DNA of 64,000 nt from Sulfitobacter sp. THAF37 (GTDB taxonomy: Bacteria > Pseudomonadota > Alphaproteobacteria > Rhodobacterales > Rhodobacteraceae), in contig NZ_CP045372.1 of NCBI RefSeq assembly GCF_009363555.1, positions 2,057,501 through 2,121,500 of the forward strand, written 5' to 3'. The notes under the pieces are model-generated. The model saw only the letters and a program-made list of their open reading frames with translations. It was not told where the DNA came from and made no database searches. Shown here one piece after another: positions 8,672-17,883 of the stretch. Positions within the stretch are counted from its first letter, which is position 1. Each line of letters opens with the position of its first letter. Made by a program: the position numbers and the translations under genes.

Positions 8672-11605
8672 TCAGCCCATCTCCGCCAGCCGGTCCAGCG
8701 CGGCCTGAAGCTGATCGGCTTCCTCCTGCCGCGCGTCGAGGTTGGCCTGCGCCTCGGCCACGACGTCCTCGGGGGCAGAGGCCGCGAATTTCGGATTGTT
8801 CAATCGGCCCTTCAGGCCCCCGATCTCCTTGCCCAGCTTTTCCAGCGACTTTGCCAGACGCGCTTTCTCGGCGGCGATGTCGATGATCCCCTCCAGCGGC
8901 AGACCCAGGGTCGCCGCCCGCGCGGGGATCGACGCCGTGCCCTTGGGAAAGGTATCGACATTTTCCAGCGAATCGACCCCGGCGCGCCGGGCGATCAGCT
9001 CCGCGTTGCGGTCCCAGGCCAGCAGGCCGGCCTCGTCGATGTCGGTATAGACCATCGGCACCTTGAGGCTGCCCGGCACACCCATGGATACCCGTGCGGA
9101 GCGGACGCTCTGGATCAGCGCGATCACCCAGTTCAGTTCCGTGTCGGCCTGATCATCGACCATCTCGGCGGCGGTGTAGGTCGGCCAGTCCGCAAGGGCC
9201 AACATGCCGGGGCGGTCCTTCTGGCCCCACAGTTCTTCGGTGATGAAGGGCATGATGGGGTGCAGCAGGATCAGGCACTGGTCCAGCGCCCAGCCGTATG
9301 TCGCCCGCGTCTCGGCAATGGCCTGCGCATCGTCTCCGTCGAAGATCGGCTTGGTGAACTCAAGATACCAGTCGCAGAAGGTGCCCCAGACAAAGGCGTA
9401 AAGCGTGTTGGCCGCATCGTTGAACCGGTACTGCGCCAGCGCCGCATCGACAGCCTCGCGGGTCTTGGCGATTTCACCCTTGATCCAGCGGTTCACCGTC
9501 AGGGCCGTCTCGGGCGGCCTGTCCGCATGGGGCAGATCCAGCACGCCGTTGCGTTCGGCAAAGGCGGTGGCGTTCCAGATCTTGTTGCCGAACTTGCGAT
9601 ACCCGTCGATGCGCGCGGTCGAAAGCTTCAGGTCGCGCCCCATCGCCGCCATCGAGGTCAGCGTAAACCGCACCGCATCCGCGCCGTATTCGTCGATCAG
9701 TTCGATCGGGTCGAGCACGTTGCCCAGCGATTTCGACATCTTCTTGCCCTTCTCGTCGCGGACGAGGGCGTGGACATAGACGGTATCGAAGGGTTTCTGA
9801 CCGACCACGGCGTATTGCATCATCATCATCCGGGCGACCCAGAAGAAGATGATGTCGAACCCGGTGATCAGGACGCTGGTGGGGAAGTACTTTTGCAGCT
9901 CTTCCGTCTCCTCGGGCCAGCCCAGCGTGCCGATGGGCCAGAGGCCGGAGGAGAACCAGGTGTCGAGAACATCGGGGTCGCGCGTCAGCGTCCTACCGGG
10001 GGCCTTGGCCTGCGCCTCGGGTTCCGTGGCGGCGCAATATTCATTTCCGTCCTCGTCGAACCACACCGGAATCTGGTGCCCCCACCAGAGCTGGCGCGAG
10101 ATGCACCAGGGTTCGATGTTCTCCAGCCAGTGGAAATAGACCTTCTTGTCCTGCTCCGGCAGGATTTCGACGTCGCCGTTGCGCACCGCATCAATTGCGG
10201 GGCCGACGATCTTGTCGGTCGCGACGAACCATTGATCGGTCAGCATCGGCTCGATCACCACCTTGGAGCGGTCGCCGAAGGGCTGCATGATCTTCTTGGC
10301 CTCGACCAGCGGGATCATTGTGTCCTCGCGTGCCTCGCCACCTTCCTCGGGGGCCAGCGGCTTTTGCGCGGCTTTGCCGAGGCGCGGATCATGGGCCTGG
10401 GTCATCACGGCGAGGCCTTCCTCGGTGATGTCCGCCACGACCGCGTTGCGCGCTTCAAACCGGTCCAGCCCGCGATAGGCGTCCGGGACCAGGTTCATGG
10501 CGGCGACATCGCTTTCGGTGAAGGCGCGCTCGCCGTTGGCGATGGCCTGCGCGGCGGCGGCTTGCTCGGCGTAGGGCTTGCCGTCGGCACGCATCGCGCC
10601 CTTGGTATCCAAAAGGTTGTACATCGGGATGCCGCCGCGCTTGGCGACCTCGTAGTCGTTGAAGTCATGCGCACCGGTGATCTTCACCGCGCCCGACCCG
10701 AAGGCGGGATCGGGGTATTCATCGGTGATGATCGGGATCAGGCGGCGGTGCTCTTTCGGGCCAACCGGAATTTCACAAAGTTTTCCGACGATTGGCGCGT
10801 AACGCTCATCCGATGGATGAACCGCCACGGCACCGTCGCCCAGCATGGTCTCGGGCCGCGTGGTGGCGATGGAAATATAGTCGCGCTCTTCTTCGAAGGT
10901 GACGTTTCCATCCTCGTCCTTTTCCACGTAGGTATAGGTCGCGCCGCCCGCCAGCGGATATTTGAAATGCCACATGTGGCCGTCGACTTCGGTGTTCTCC
11001 ACCTCCAGGTCGGAGATCGCGGTTTCGAAATGCGGGTCCCAGTTGACCAGCCGCTTGCCGCGATAGATCAGGCCTTTGTCGTACATGTCGACGAAAACCT
11101 TGATGACGGCATCGTGGAAGTTGCCTTCCTCGCCCGCGGGGGCGCCCGGCGCGCCGGACATGGTGAAGGCATTGCGCGACCAGTCGCAGGAGGCGCCGAG
11201 CCGCTTGAGCTGTTCGATGATCGTGCCGCCCGACTGGGACTTCCACTCCCACACCTTGTCGAGAAAGGCCTCCCGGCCCATTTCGCGGCGGCCGGGCTGC
11301 TGGGCCTTGGCCAGTTCGCGTTCCACGACCATCTGGGTCGCGATGCCGGCGTGGTCCTGCCCGGGCTGCCACAGCGTGTCGTGCCCTCGCATCCGGTGCC
11401 AGCGGATCAGGATGTCCTGCAGAGTGTTGTTGAAGGCATGGCCCATGTGGAGCACGCCGGTGACATTCGGCGGCGGGATCATGATGGAGAAGGTTTCCGC
11501 GCCATCGCGGGCATTGGCCCCGGCCCTGAAGGCCCCGGCCTGTTCCCATGCATCATAAAGGCGCTTTTCGGCGTCCTGTGCGTTGAAAGTCTTGTCGAGG
11601 GCCAT
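8672..11605 (-). CDS. valS: Valyl-tRNA synthetase
   Basis: 977 residues, a class I aminoacyl-tRNA synthetase that charges tRNA-Val in the cytoplasm. The HIGH motif is HMGH (53-56) after PPPNVTG, and KMSKS is at 622-626. A large CP1 editing domain lies between them. The C-terminal anticodon-binding domain ends in the coiled-coil arm typical of ValS (from about residue 905, rich in Lys, Leu and Glu). Length and motifs match the family throughout. It is probably monocistronic. Confidence 0.97.
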   Translation of the reverse strand: MALDKTFNAQDAEKRLYDAWEQAGAFRAGANARDGAETFSIMIPPPNVTGVLHMGHAFNNTLQDILIRWHRMRGHDTLWQPGQDHAGIATQMVVERELAKAQQPGRREMGREAFLDKVWEWKSQSGGTIIEQLKRLGASCDWSRNAFTMSGAPGAPAGEEGNFHDAVIKVFVDMYDKGLIYRGKRLVNWDPHFETAISDLEVENTEVDGHMWHFKYPLAGGATYTYVEKDEDGNVTFEEERDYISIATTRPETMLGDGAVAVHPSDERYAPIVGKLCEIPVGPKEHRRLIPIITDEYPDPAFGSGAVKITGAHDFNDYEVAKRGGIPMYNLLDTKGAMRADGKPYAEQAAAAQAIANGERAFTESDVAAMNLVPDAYRGLDRFEARNAVVADITEEGLAVMTQAHDPRLGKAAQKPLAPEEGGEAREDTMIPLVEAKKIMQPFGDRSKVVIEPMLTDQWFVATDKIVGPAIDAVRNGDVEILPEQDKKVYFHWLENIEPWCISRQLWWGHQIPVWFDEDGNEYCAATEPEAQAKAPGRTLTRDPDVLDTWFSSGLWPIGTLGWPEETEELQKYFPTSVLITGFDIIFFWVARMMMMQYAVVGQKPFDTVYVHALVRDEKGKKMSKSLGNVLDPIELIDEYGADAVRFTLTSMAAMGRDLKLSTARIDGYRKFGNKIWNATAFAERNGVLDLPHADRPPETALTVNRWIKGEIAKTREAVDAALAQYRFNDAANTLYAFVWGTFCDWYLEFTKPIFDGDDAQAIAETRATYGWALDQCLILLHPIMPFITEELWGQKDRPGMLALADWPTYTAAEMVDDQADTELNWVIALIQSVRSARVSMGVPGSLKVPMVYTDIDEAGLLAWDRNAELIARRAGVDSLENVDTFPKGTASIPARAATLGLPLEGIIDIAAEKARLAKSLEKLGKEIGGLKGRLNNPKFAASAPEDVVAEAQANLDARQEEADQLQAALDRLAEMG

Positions 11606-11764
11606 GCTGATCCATCCTGTCGTCGTTCGGAAGCTGATCTAGCCGAGGATGCGGTGAAGGGAAAGGGTGGCGGTGCGTCGCTCCTGCGCCGGGGCGCAGG
11701 TCGCCCCGCCCGCCATCCCGCAGCGCCCTGCCGGGGATCGTGTCGACGGTGGAGGGGTGGGAAT

Positions 11765-11787
11765 GAAGTATTTGAAGCATAAAGAAG
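11765..11787 (+). repeat. Inverted repeat pair, left copy
   Basis: GAAGTATTTGAAGCATAAAG and three further bases. The reverse complement of 11927-11949 matches it at 19 of 23 positions. The two could pair into a long stem over a 139-base loop, or be two insertions of a short dispersed repeat. Confidence 0.55.
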
Positions 11788-11926
11788 CATGGGAAGCGCC
11801 CCGATGCAGGTGGATCAGTCGAGTTCACCCCTCGGGACGCTTCTTCTTCATGCACGGTCATCGGCGCTCCCGCCTGTACCGCGTCTTCAGGAAATCACGG
11901 GTCGGGTAAAGATTTTCCTAATTCCT

Positions 11927-11949
11927 CTTCTTTATGCCCAAAATACTCC
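11927..11949 (-). repeat. Inverted repeat pair, right copy
   Basis: CTTCTTTATGCCCAAAATAC and three further bases, opposite in orientation to the copy at 11765-11787. The CCCAAAATACTCC end looks like a repeat common in this bacterial group. That is from memory and needs a genome count. Confidence 0.5.
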
Positions 11950-12065
11950 AATCCGACGCTGCAACTGGTGCTGTCGGCTGAAAAGGCGCGGTCACGGGGT
12001 GGGCTGGACAAGCGGAGCGTGTTCTATATCTCTGTCAACGACAGATACGCCAGAGGAGGCCGATC

Positions 12066-14363
12066 GTGGACAAATTCGGAAAAAGCCAGCCGGTCAAGCG
12101 CAGCGAGGATATGCGGTTTCTCATGGGCGAGGGGCGCTATGTGGACGATATCGCGCCGCCGGGGGCGCTGCATGCCTATTTCCTGCGCTCTCCGGTCGGT
12201 CATGGGGTGATCGCGGAGCTGGACGTGTCGGACGCCGCCGAGGCCGATGGCGTGCATCTGGTGCTGACCTGCGCCGACCTGGAGGCGGCAGGCATGGACA
12301 TTTCCATGTCCGGTGCGGTGGTGGAGAACCGCGACGGCACCAAGGGCGCGGCCCCGGTGCGGCCGATGCTGGCGAAGGGCAAGGTGCGCTATGTGGGCGA
12401 GCCGGTGGCGGTGGTGATCGCCGACAGTCTGGCGCAGGCGCGGGACGCGGCGGAGCTGATCATGCTCGACATCGACGATCTCCCGGCGCATATCGACCTG
12501 GACCAGGGCGGCGAAGCCCTGCACGAGGAAGCGCCGGACAACCGTGCTTTCGACTGGGGCATGGGTGACGAGGCCGCGACCCAGGCGGCTTTCGATGCGG
12601 CGGCGCGGACCGTGGCGCTGGAGGTCGGGGACAACCGCATCATCGTCAATTCGATGGAACCGCGCGGCTGCTACGCGGAATGGTCCGACGGGCGGCTGCA
12701 CGTGGCCAACAACGCCCAGGGCGTCTGGGTGCACAAGGGGTTTCTCAAGACCGCCTTCGGTCTTGATGACGGCGACGTGCGTGTGACCAACCCCGATACC
12801 GGCGGTGGCTTTGGCATGAAGTCGATGACCTACAACGAGTATTTCTGCGTCGCGCAGGCGGCGCGGGCGCTGGGTCGTCCGGTGCGCTGGATGTCCGACA
12901 GGACCGAGGCGATGTTGAGCGACAACGGCGGGCGCGATCTGACCAGCATGGCGGAGTTCGCTTTTGACGGCGACAACCGCATCACCGCCTACCGGGTGCG
13001 CACCCGCTGCAACCTTGGTGCCTATAACTCGCAGTTCGCGCAGCACATCCAGACCACCCTGTTCAGCCGGGTGCTCATGGGGGTCTACGACGTTCAGACC
13101 ACATGGCTTCAGGCCGAAGGGTATTACACCAACACGGTGCCGGTCGATGCCTATCGCGGGGCCGGTCGGCCCGAGGCGATTTACGTGCTGGAACGACTGA
13201 TGGACCGGGCCGCGCGCGAGCTGGGTGTCGATCCTTGGGAATTGCGGCGCATCAACTTCATCAAACCGGATCAGTTCCCCTACAAATCCGCCACGGGCGA
13301 GACCTACGATGTCGGCGATTTCAACCGTCTGTTGACTCGGGCGGCGCGGGAAGCGGACTGCGCGGGGTTCGAGGCGCGTCGGGCGGCGGATGCGAAACAT
13401 GGCCTGCTGCGCGGGCAGGGCCTGTGCTATTACATCGAGAGCATTCTGGGCGACCCGTCCGAAGGCGCCAAGGTGGTGTTCGAGGAGAATGGTCGCGTGA
13501 CCATCCTGGTGGGCACCCAGTCGAACGGCCAGGGGCACGAAACGGTTTATGCTCAGTTTTTGTCGGACCAGACCGGCATTCCGGCGCATCTGATCGATGT
13601 GGTGCAGGGCGACAGCGACCTGATCGCCCAGGGCGGCGGGACCGGCGGTTCGCGGTCCGTCACCACGCAGAACAATGCCACCCTTGCCACGGTCAAGGTG
13701 ATCACGGAAGCTTTCACCGCCTTCCTGGCCGAGGAAATGGGCGTAGCTGCCGACGATATTTCATTCGACGACGAACGGTTCCGCGCCGAGGGGTCGAACC
13801 TGACCCCCACCATGATCGAGGTGGCCGAGATGGCCCGCGACAAGGGCCGCGACGACCTCTTGACCCATCACGCGCGCGCGACGCTTGAGGCCCGCAGCTT
13901 CCCCAACGGGGCACATGTGGCCGAAGTGGTGATCGACCCGGAAACCGGCATCGTGACCACCGACCGATACACGGTGGTCGACGATTTCGGCAATCTCATC
14001 AACCCTATGCTGGCCGAAGGGCAGGTGCACGGCGGGGTGGCGCAGGGCATCGGGCAGGCGATCCAGGAACGGGTCGTCTACGACGAGGATGGCCAGCTGC
14101 TGACCGCGTCGTTCATGGACTACGCGCTGCCGCGGGCTGCCGACCTGCCCAATATCTCCTTCATGTCGGAGCCGGTGCCGTCCACCGCCAACGTCATGGG
14201 CATGAAGGGCTGCGGCGAAGCGGGGACAGTGGGCGCGCTGGCGGCGGTGGCGAACGCCGTGCAGGACGCGCTGTGGGAGCAGGGGGTGCGGCAGGCGGAT
14301 ATGCCCTTCACGCCGCACCGTGTGTGGGAGATGTTGAACGGTGCCAGGCTCGCCGCCGAATGA
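12066..14363 (+). CDS. Molybdopterin hydroxylase large subunit (xanthine dehydrogenase/CO dehydrogenase form II family)
   Basis: 765 residues of the CoxL/XdhB superfamily. The active-site loop is AYRGAGR (362-368), the form II signature rather than the VAYRCSFR of true CO dehydrogenase. The catalytic glutamate is Glu718 in GCGEAGTVGA. GGGFGMK and the molybdopterin-cytosine-dinucleotide contacts are also present. Such enzymes oxidise purines, aldehydes or aromatic heterocycles together with a FAD subunit and a 2Fe-2S subunit. Neither partner is adjacent here, so electrons must pass to subunits encoded elsewhere. The 3' end overlaps the DUF2235 gene by 23 bases. Confidence 0.88.
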   Translation: MDKFGKSQPVKRSEDMRFLMGEGRYVDDIAPPGALHAYFLRSPVGHGVIAELDVSDAAEADGVHLVLTCADLEAAGMDISMSGAVVENRDGTKGAAPVRPMLAKGKVRYVGEPVAVVIADSLAQARDAAELIMLDIDDLPAHIDLDQGGEALHEEAPDNRAFDWGMGDEAATQAAFDAAARTVALEVGDNRIIVNSMEPRGCYAEWSDGRLHVANNAQGVWVHKGFLKTAFGLDDGDVRVTNPDTGGGFGMKSMTYNEYFCVAQAARALGRPVRWMSDRTEAMLSDNGGRDLTSMAEFAFDGDNRITAYRVRTRCNLGAYNSQFAQHIQTTLFSRVLMGVYDVQTTWLQAEGYYTNTVPVDAYRGAGRPEAIYVLERLMDRAARELGVDPWELRRINFIKPDQFPYKSATGETYDVGDFNRLLTRAAREADCAGFEARRAADAKHGLLRGQGLCYYIESILGDPSEGAKVVFEENGRVTILVGTQSNGQGHETVYAQFLSDQTGIPAHLIDVVQGDSDLIAQGGGTGGSRSVTTQNNATLATVKVITEAFTAFLAEEMGVAADDISFDDERFRAEGSNLTPTMIEVAEMARDKGRDDLLTHHARATLEARSFPNGAHVAEVVIDPETGIVTTDRYTVVDDFGNLINPMLAEGQVHGGVAQGIGQAIQERVVYDEDGQLLTASFMDYALPRAADLPNISFMSEPVPSTANVMGMKGCGEAGTVGALAAVANAVQDALWEQGVRQADMPFTPHRVWEMLNGARLAAE

Positions 14364-15381
14364 ACCGGGCAGGGACGCGCCGCGCGGCACCACCCATGTG
14401 ATCGTCCTGGACGGCACCCTGTCGTCGCTGCACCCCGCAGACCGGACCAATGCCGGACGCGCCTACAAGCTGCTGAGCGAGAATGGCGGGCTGCTGTCGC
14501 TTTATTATGAGCCCGGCCTGCAGTGGGCAAGCTGGCGGTCGATCTGGGCCGTGATCACCGGGCGGGGCATCAACCGGCAGATCCAGCGCGCCTATGGCTG
14601 GCTTGCCGCGCGCTACCGGCCCGGCGACCGCATCTTTTTGCTGGGGTATTCGCGCGGGGCCTACGCGGTGCGGTCGCTTGCGGGGGTCATGCATCTGGTG
14701 GGCCTGCTGCGCCCCGATCACGCCAACCGCGCGACCGTGCAGCTGGCCTACGATCACTACAGGACCGATCCCGGCAGCGCCGCCGCGCGCGCGTTCAGCG
14801 CCGCCCATTGCCACCAAAGTGTCGAGATCGACACCATCGCGGTCTGGGACACGGTCAAGTCGCTGGGGTTCAACGCCCCGGTCCTGTGGCGCCTTTCCGA
14901 GCGGACCCATGGGTTTCACAACCATGACCTCGGCCCCGATGTGCTGAAGGCCTACCACGCTCTGGCCCATGACGAGACGCGCGTGGCCTATGCGCCGGTG
15001 CTTTGGAGCACATCGGAAGAGGATGAAGGCCGGGTGTCGCAGGTCTGGTTCCCCGGCACCCATGGCGACGTGGGCGGGCATCTGGGCGGCTTCGAGGCGG
15101 CGCGGCCACTGGCCAATATCCCGCTGGTCTGGATGCTGGACAAGCTGGAGCGCCGGGGCCTGCCGCTGCCCGACGGGTGGCGTGCGCGGTTCGCGTTGGA
15201 TGCGACGGCCCCGTCGCTGGGCACCTTCCGGGGGCTGGGCAAGCTGCTGATTACCCGCAGGCGCCGCCGGATCGGGCTGGACCCGTCCGAGCGGCTGCAC
15301 GAAAGCCTGCCCGCCCGGGCCAGGGCCCTGGGTACCGGGCTGGACGCGCACGCGGGCCCTCATGTCGAAGTGACCAGCTGA
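14341..15381 (+). CDS. DUF2235-domain alpha/beta hydrolase
   Basis: 346 residues starting at a GTG inside the end of the upstream hydroxylase gene, with GGAG about 11 bases upstream. The overlap points to translational coupling. The family contains the Tle1-type phospholipase effectors as well as many housekeeping proteins. The nucleophile elbow is GYSRGAY (Ser104), and GTHGDVGGH (239-247) supplies the acid and a histidine. There is no signal peptide or type VI secretion gene nearby, so a cytoplasmic lipase/esterase-like role is more likely than a toxin. Substrate unknown. Confidence 0.82.
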   Translation: MPGSPPNEPGRDAPRGTTHVIVLDGTLSSLHPADRTNAGRAYKLLSENGGLLSLYYEPGLQWASWRSIWAVITGRGINRQIQRAYGWLAARYRPGDRIFLLGYSRGAYAVRSLAGVMHLVGLLRPDHANRATVQLAYDHYRTDPGSAAARAFSAAHCHQSVEIDTIAVWDTVKSLGFNAPVLWRLSERTHGFHNHDLGPDVLKAYHALAHDETRVAYAPVLWSTSEEDEGRVSQVWFPGTHGDVGGHLGGFEAARPLANIPLVWMLDKLERRGLPLPDGWRARFALDATAPSLGTFRGLGKLLITRRRRRIGLDPSERLHESLPARARALGTGLDAHAGPHVEVTS

Positions 15382-15414
15382 TCAGCTGACCGGATGACCA
15401 GCAGGCGGCGCCTG

Positions 15415-15897
15415 TCAGCCGATCTTCATCACGATGCAGGTGGTCGACCCGGTGGCATAGAGCTTGCCATCCTCCACGCCCCGGATCTCGCCATGTGCGA
15501 CGCCGGTGGACCGGCCCACATGATCGCTTGTTCCGATACAGTCGATCTGCATGCCCAGCGGGATGCTGCGCAGGATATTCACCTTGTATTCCAAGGTGGT
15601 ATAGACTGAACCCCGCGGCACTTTGGTCATCACGGCGCAGGCCATCGCGCTGTCCAGCAAGGTGCCGTACCAGCCGCCGTGCACGGTGCCCATCGGGTTG
15701 GTCACGTTGAACTCAGGCGTGCCGCGAAACACCACCCGACCGTCCTCCACCGCATGCAGCGTGTACCCCATGGTGCCGCCGATCGGAGGACCGGCAACAA
15801 CGCCGTCAAGGATGCCCTGCATGAATTCCAGCCCCGACAGCTTCAGGGCGTCCTGCTGGCTGAGCAGGTCTTCGGGGGAGTTTGCGAGCTTCGGCAT
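15415..15897 (-). CDS. PaaI-family hotdog thioesterase
   Basis: 160 residues with a single hotdog fold. The motif TVHGGWYGTLLDSAMACAV (72-90) includes the conserved HGG and Asp82 of the PaaI group, which hydrolyses aromatic or acyl-CoA thioesters. No phenylacetate gene is adjacent. It lies downstream of, and convergent with, the DUF2235 gene and 62 bases from the end of metF on the same strand. The substrate cannot be told from sequence. Confidence 0.85.
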   Translation of the reverse strand: MPKLANSPEDLLSQQDALKLSGLEFMQGILDGVVAGPPIGGTMGYTLHAVEDGRVVFRGTPEFNVTNPMGTVHGGWYGTLLDSAMACAVMTKVPRGSVYTTLEYKVNILRSIPLGMQIDCIGTSDHVGRSTGVAHGEIRGVEDGKLYATGSTTCIVMKIG

Positions 15898-15959
15898 GGG
15901 AAATCTCCGGCAGGGGTCTGCCGGAGAGGGTATTAGGCCAGCGGCATCCAGTGCAAATG

Positions 15960-16826
15960 TTACGCGACGTCTTCCAGCGTGACCTGCGGCGTTACACCCA
16001 GCGCCCGGCAGACATCACGGGTCAGCTCTGCCCGGTTCAGGGTGTAGAAATGCAGGTTCTCGACACCTTCGTCGACCAGTTCGCTGCACATCTCGGTGCA
16101 TAGTGACGTTGCCAGCAACGCGCTGCGGTCGTCACGCTCCGCCTTGGAGAACGCATCGTCCACCCAGGCCGGGATCGGCGTGCCGCATTTGTTGGCAAAG
16201 TTGCGGGCCGATTTCCAGTTCACGATGGGCAGGATGCCAGGGGTGATCGGTTTGTCGATACCGGCTTTTGCGCAGGCGTCGCGGAAGCGCAGGAATGTCT
16301 CCGCCTCGAAGAAGAACTGGGTGATCGCCTCGTCCGCGCCCGCATCGAACTTGCGCTTGAGCCATTCGATATTCGCCTCGGGGCTGGCCGATTCGGGGTG
16401 CGGGTCGGGGTAGGCGCCGACGCGGATGTTGAACTTGCCGGTTTCGGCCAGCGCGGTGATCAGTTCGCAGCTGTCGCTGAACCCGTCGGGGTGGGGCGTG
16501 AAGTGGTCTGCGCCATCGGCGGGGTCGCCGCGCAGGGCCACGATGTCGGTCACGCCGATCTTGGCAAAGCTGTCGGCCACTTCCATCGTCTCGGCCCGGC
16601 TGGCGCCCACGCAGGTCAGATGCGCCGCCACCGGCAGACCCGATGTCCGGCGCAGCACATGCGCCGCGTCGTGGGTCAGGTCGCGGGTCGTACCGCCCGC
16701 GCCATAGGTCACGGAAAAGAAGCGGGGGGCCAAGGGGGCGAGCGCCTGCGCGCTGTCCCAAAGCTTGAATGCCGCGTCCACGGTCCGGGGCGGGAAGACT
16801 TCGAAAGAGACATTTGGCGTGGCCAT
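15960..16826 (-). CDS. metF: 5,10-methylenetetrahydrofolate reductase
   Basis: 288 residues from the ATG at 16826, preceded by AAAGGA eight bases upstream; an open extension to 16856 has no support. This flavoprotein makes 5-methyl-THF for methionine synthesis. SFEVFPPR at the N-terminus carries the catalytic glutamate (Glu9), ALRGDPADG holds the FAD/folate-binding aspartate, and EANIEWLKRK and QFFFEAETF are family segments. It is divergent from metR across 97 bases, the classic arrangement for MetR activation. Confidence 0.95.
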   Translation of the reverse strand: MATPNVSFEVFPPRTVDAAFKLWDSAQALAPLAPRFFSVTYGAGGTTRDLTHDAAHVLRRTSGLPVAAHLTCVGASRAETMEVADSFAKIGVTDIVALRGDPADGADHFTPHPDGFSDSCELITALAETGKFNIRVGAYPDPHPESASPEANIEWLKRKFDAGADEAITQFFFEAETFLRFRDACAKAGIDKPITPGILPIVNWKSARNFANKCGTPIPAWVDDAFSKAERDDRSALLATSLCTEMCSELVDEGVENLHFYTLNRAELTRDVCRALGVTPQVTLEDVA

Positions 16827-16923
16827 GAGAGTATCCTTTGGAAAACGAGTTAACACCTTGTCCCACGTTTGGTGATGTGAGACAAATTCATAACTTTCAT
16901 CTTCAACATGAGCCTTACCTCAC
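16827..16923. promoter_or_regulatory. metF-metR divergent control region
   Basis: The 97-base gap must hold both promoters. Three TTCA/TGAA half-sites lie close together (TTCA at 16887-16890, 16896-16899 and 16902-16905). Known MetR sites are TGAA-N5-TTCA; a perfect symmetric site is not seen, so the exact operator is uncertain. No SAM-responsive riboswitch could be recognised on the metF leader. Confidence 0.4.
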
Positions 16924-17829
16924 ATGCATATCGAGTTTCGTCATCTGCGCACCATTCAGGCCATTCACGAGGCGGGCGGCCTCGCGCGGGCGGCGGAAAT
17001 GATGAACATCACGCAATCCGCCTTGTCCCATCAGGTCAAGGGACTGGAGGATCAGGCGGGGGTGGAGCTTTTCGTGCGCCGGTCCAAACCGCTGAAACTG
17101 TCGCCCGCGGGCCAGCGCCTGCTCAAGCTGGCCCAGCAGGTGCTGCCACAGGTGCAGGCATTGCAGGACGAATTTTCGGGCCTGCGCGCGGGCAGCACGG
17201 GGCGGATGCACATCGCCATCGAATGCCACGCCTGTTTCGAATGGCTGTTCCCCGTGCTGGAACAGTTCCGCCGCAGCTTTATGGACGTGGACGTGGACAT
17301 CCGCCCCGGCCTTGCCTTCGATGCGCTCCCGGCCCTCCTGCGCGAAGAGGTGGATCTCGTGGTCTCTTCCGACCCGGAGGAACTGCCCGGTGTCGAATTC
17401 GTCGAATTGTTCGACTACAAGGCGGTCTTCGTCGCCGCCAGCGCCCATCCGCTGGCCCAGAAATCCTATGTCGAGGCCGCCGATTTTCGGACCGAGACCC
17501 TGATCACCTATCCGGTGGAACGCTCGCGGCTGGATGTGTTCAGCCAGTTGCTGATCCCGGCCAAGGTCGAGCCGGTGGCGATCCGGCAGGTCGAACTGAC
17601 GGCCGTCATCCTTTTGCTGGTGGCGTCCAACCGCGGTGTGGCGGTGCTGCCCGACTGGGTGGTGCGCGAAGTGAAATACAGTTCCGACTATGTCACCCGG
17701 CCCCTGACGCAGGACGGCATCACCCGCAGGCTCTATGCCGCCGTGCGGTCCGACGATCTGGACAAACCCTATATGAAAAAGCTGCTGAGCCTCGCGGGCG
17801 AAGAGGCGCGCAAGCTGCAATCCGCCTGA
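16924..17829 (+). CDS. metR: LysR-type regulator MetR
   Basis: 301 residues: an N-terminal winged HTH (about 1-60, TQSALSHQVKGLE) and a substrate-binding domain. Residues such as IAIECHACFEWLFP, LVVSSDPEE, DYKAVFVAASAHPLAQK, YPVERSRLDVF and LPDWVV follow enterobacterial MetR closely over the full length. MetR uses homocysteine as co-inducer to activate methionine genes. Its position divergent from metF supports the call. Confidence 0.92.
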   Translation: MHIEFRHLRTIQAIHEAGGLARAAEMMNITQSALSHQVKGLEDQAGVELFVRRSKPLKLSPAGQRLLKLAQQVLPQVQALQDEFSGLRAGSTGRMHIAIECHACFEWLFPVLEQFRRSFMDVDVDIRPGLAFDALPALLREEVDLVVSSDPEELPGVEFVELFDYKAVFVAASAHPLAQKSYVEAADFRTETLITYPVERSRLDVFSQLLIPAKVEPVAIRQVELTAVILLLVASNRGVAVLPDWVVREVKYSSDYVTRPLTQDGITRRLYAAVRSDDLDKPYMKKLLSLAGEEARKLQSA

Positions 17830-17854
17830 GGCGGCACCAGCGCGGCATAACGAA

Positions 17855-17873
17855 GGTGGGCGCATGGCCCACC
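17855..17873. terminator. Hairpin between convergent metR and curA-like gene
   Basis: GGTGGGC (17855-17861) pairs with GCCCACC (17867-17873) over a 5-nt loop, in the 54-base gap between convergent genes. No strong T-run follows. It is a likely shared terminator. Confidence 0.5.
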
Positions 17874-17883
17874 CTCGCCTTGT

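Larger units (their letters stand above)
11606..12065. other. 460-bp divergent gap with a pair of inverted repeats
   Basis: This gap separates the divergent valS and molybdopterin hydroxylase genes and must hold both promoters. No supported gene is present. A 23-bp sequence at 11765-11787 recurs inverted at 11927-11949 with 19 of 23 matches (core GTATTT...GCATAAAGAAG). The rest is GC-rich without obvious signals, except AGAGGAGG just before the ATG at 12066. Confidence 0.6.

Noticed and set aside
9260..11782. 840-codon plus-strand open frame opposite valS
   Set aside because: Antisense shadow of a conserved gene; no recognisable domains.
12066..14363. Aerobic CO dehydrogenase large subunit (form I)
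   Set aside because: The active-site loop is AYRGAGR, not VAYRCSFR, and the medium and small subunit genes are missing.
14341..15381. Type VI secretion lipase effector (Tle1)
   Set aside because: The DUF2235 domain fits, but there is no VgrG, PAAR, immunity gene or secretion cluster nearby, and the gene is coupled to a metabolic enzyme.
16827..16923. SAM riboswitch upstream of metF
   Set aside because: The leader is too short and lacks the conserved SAM-II/SAM-V pseudoknot segments; MetR control from the divergent gene explains regulation.
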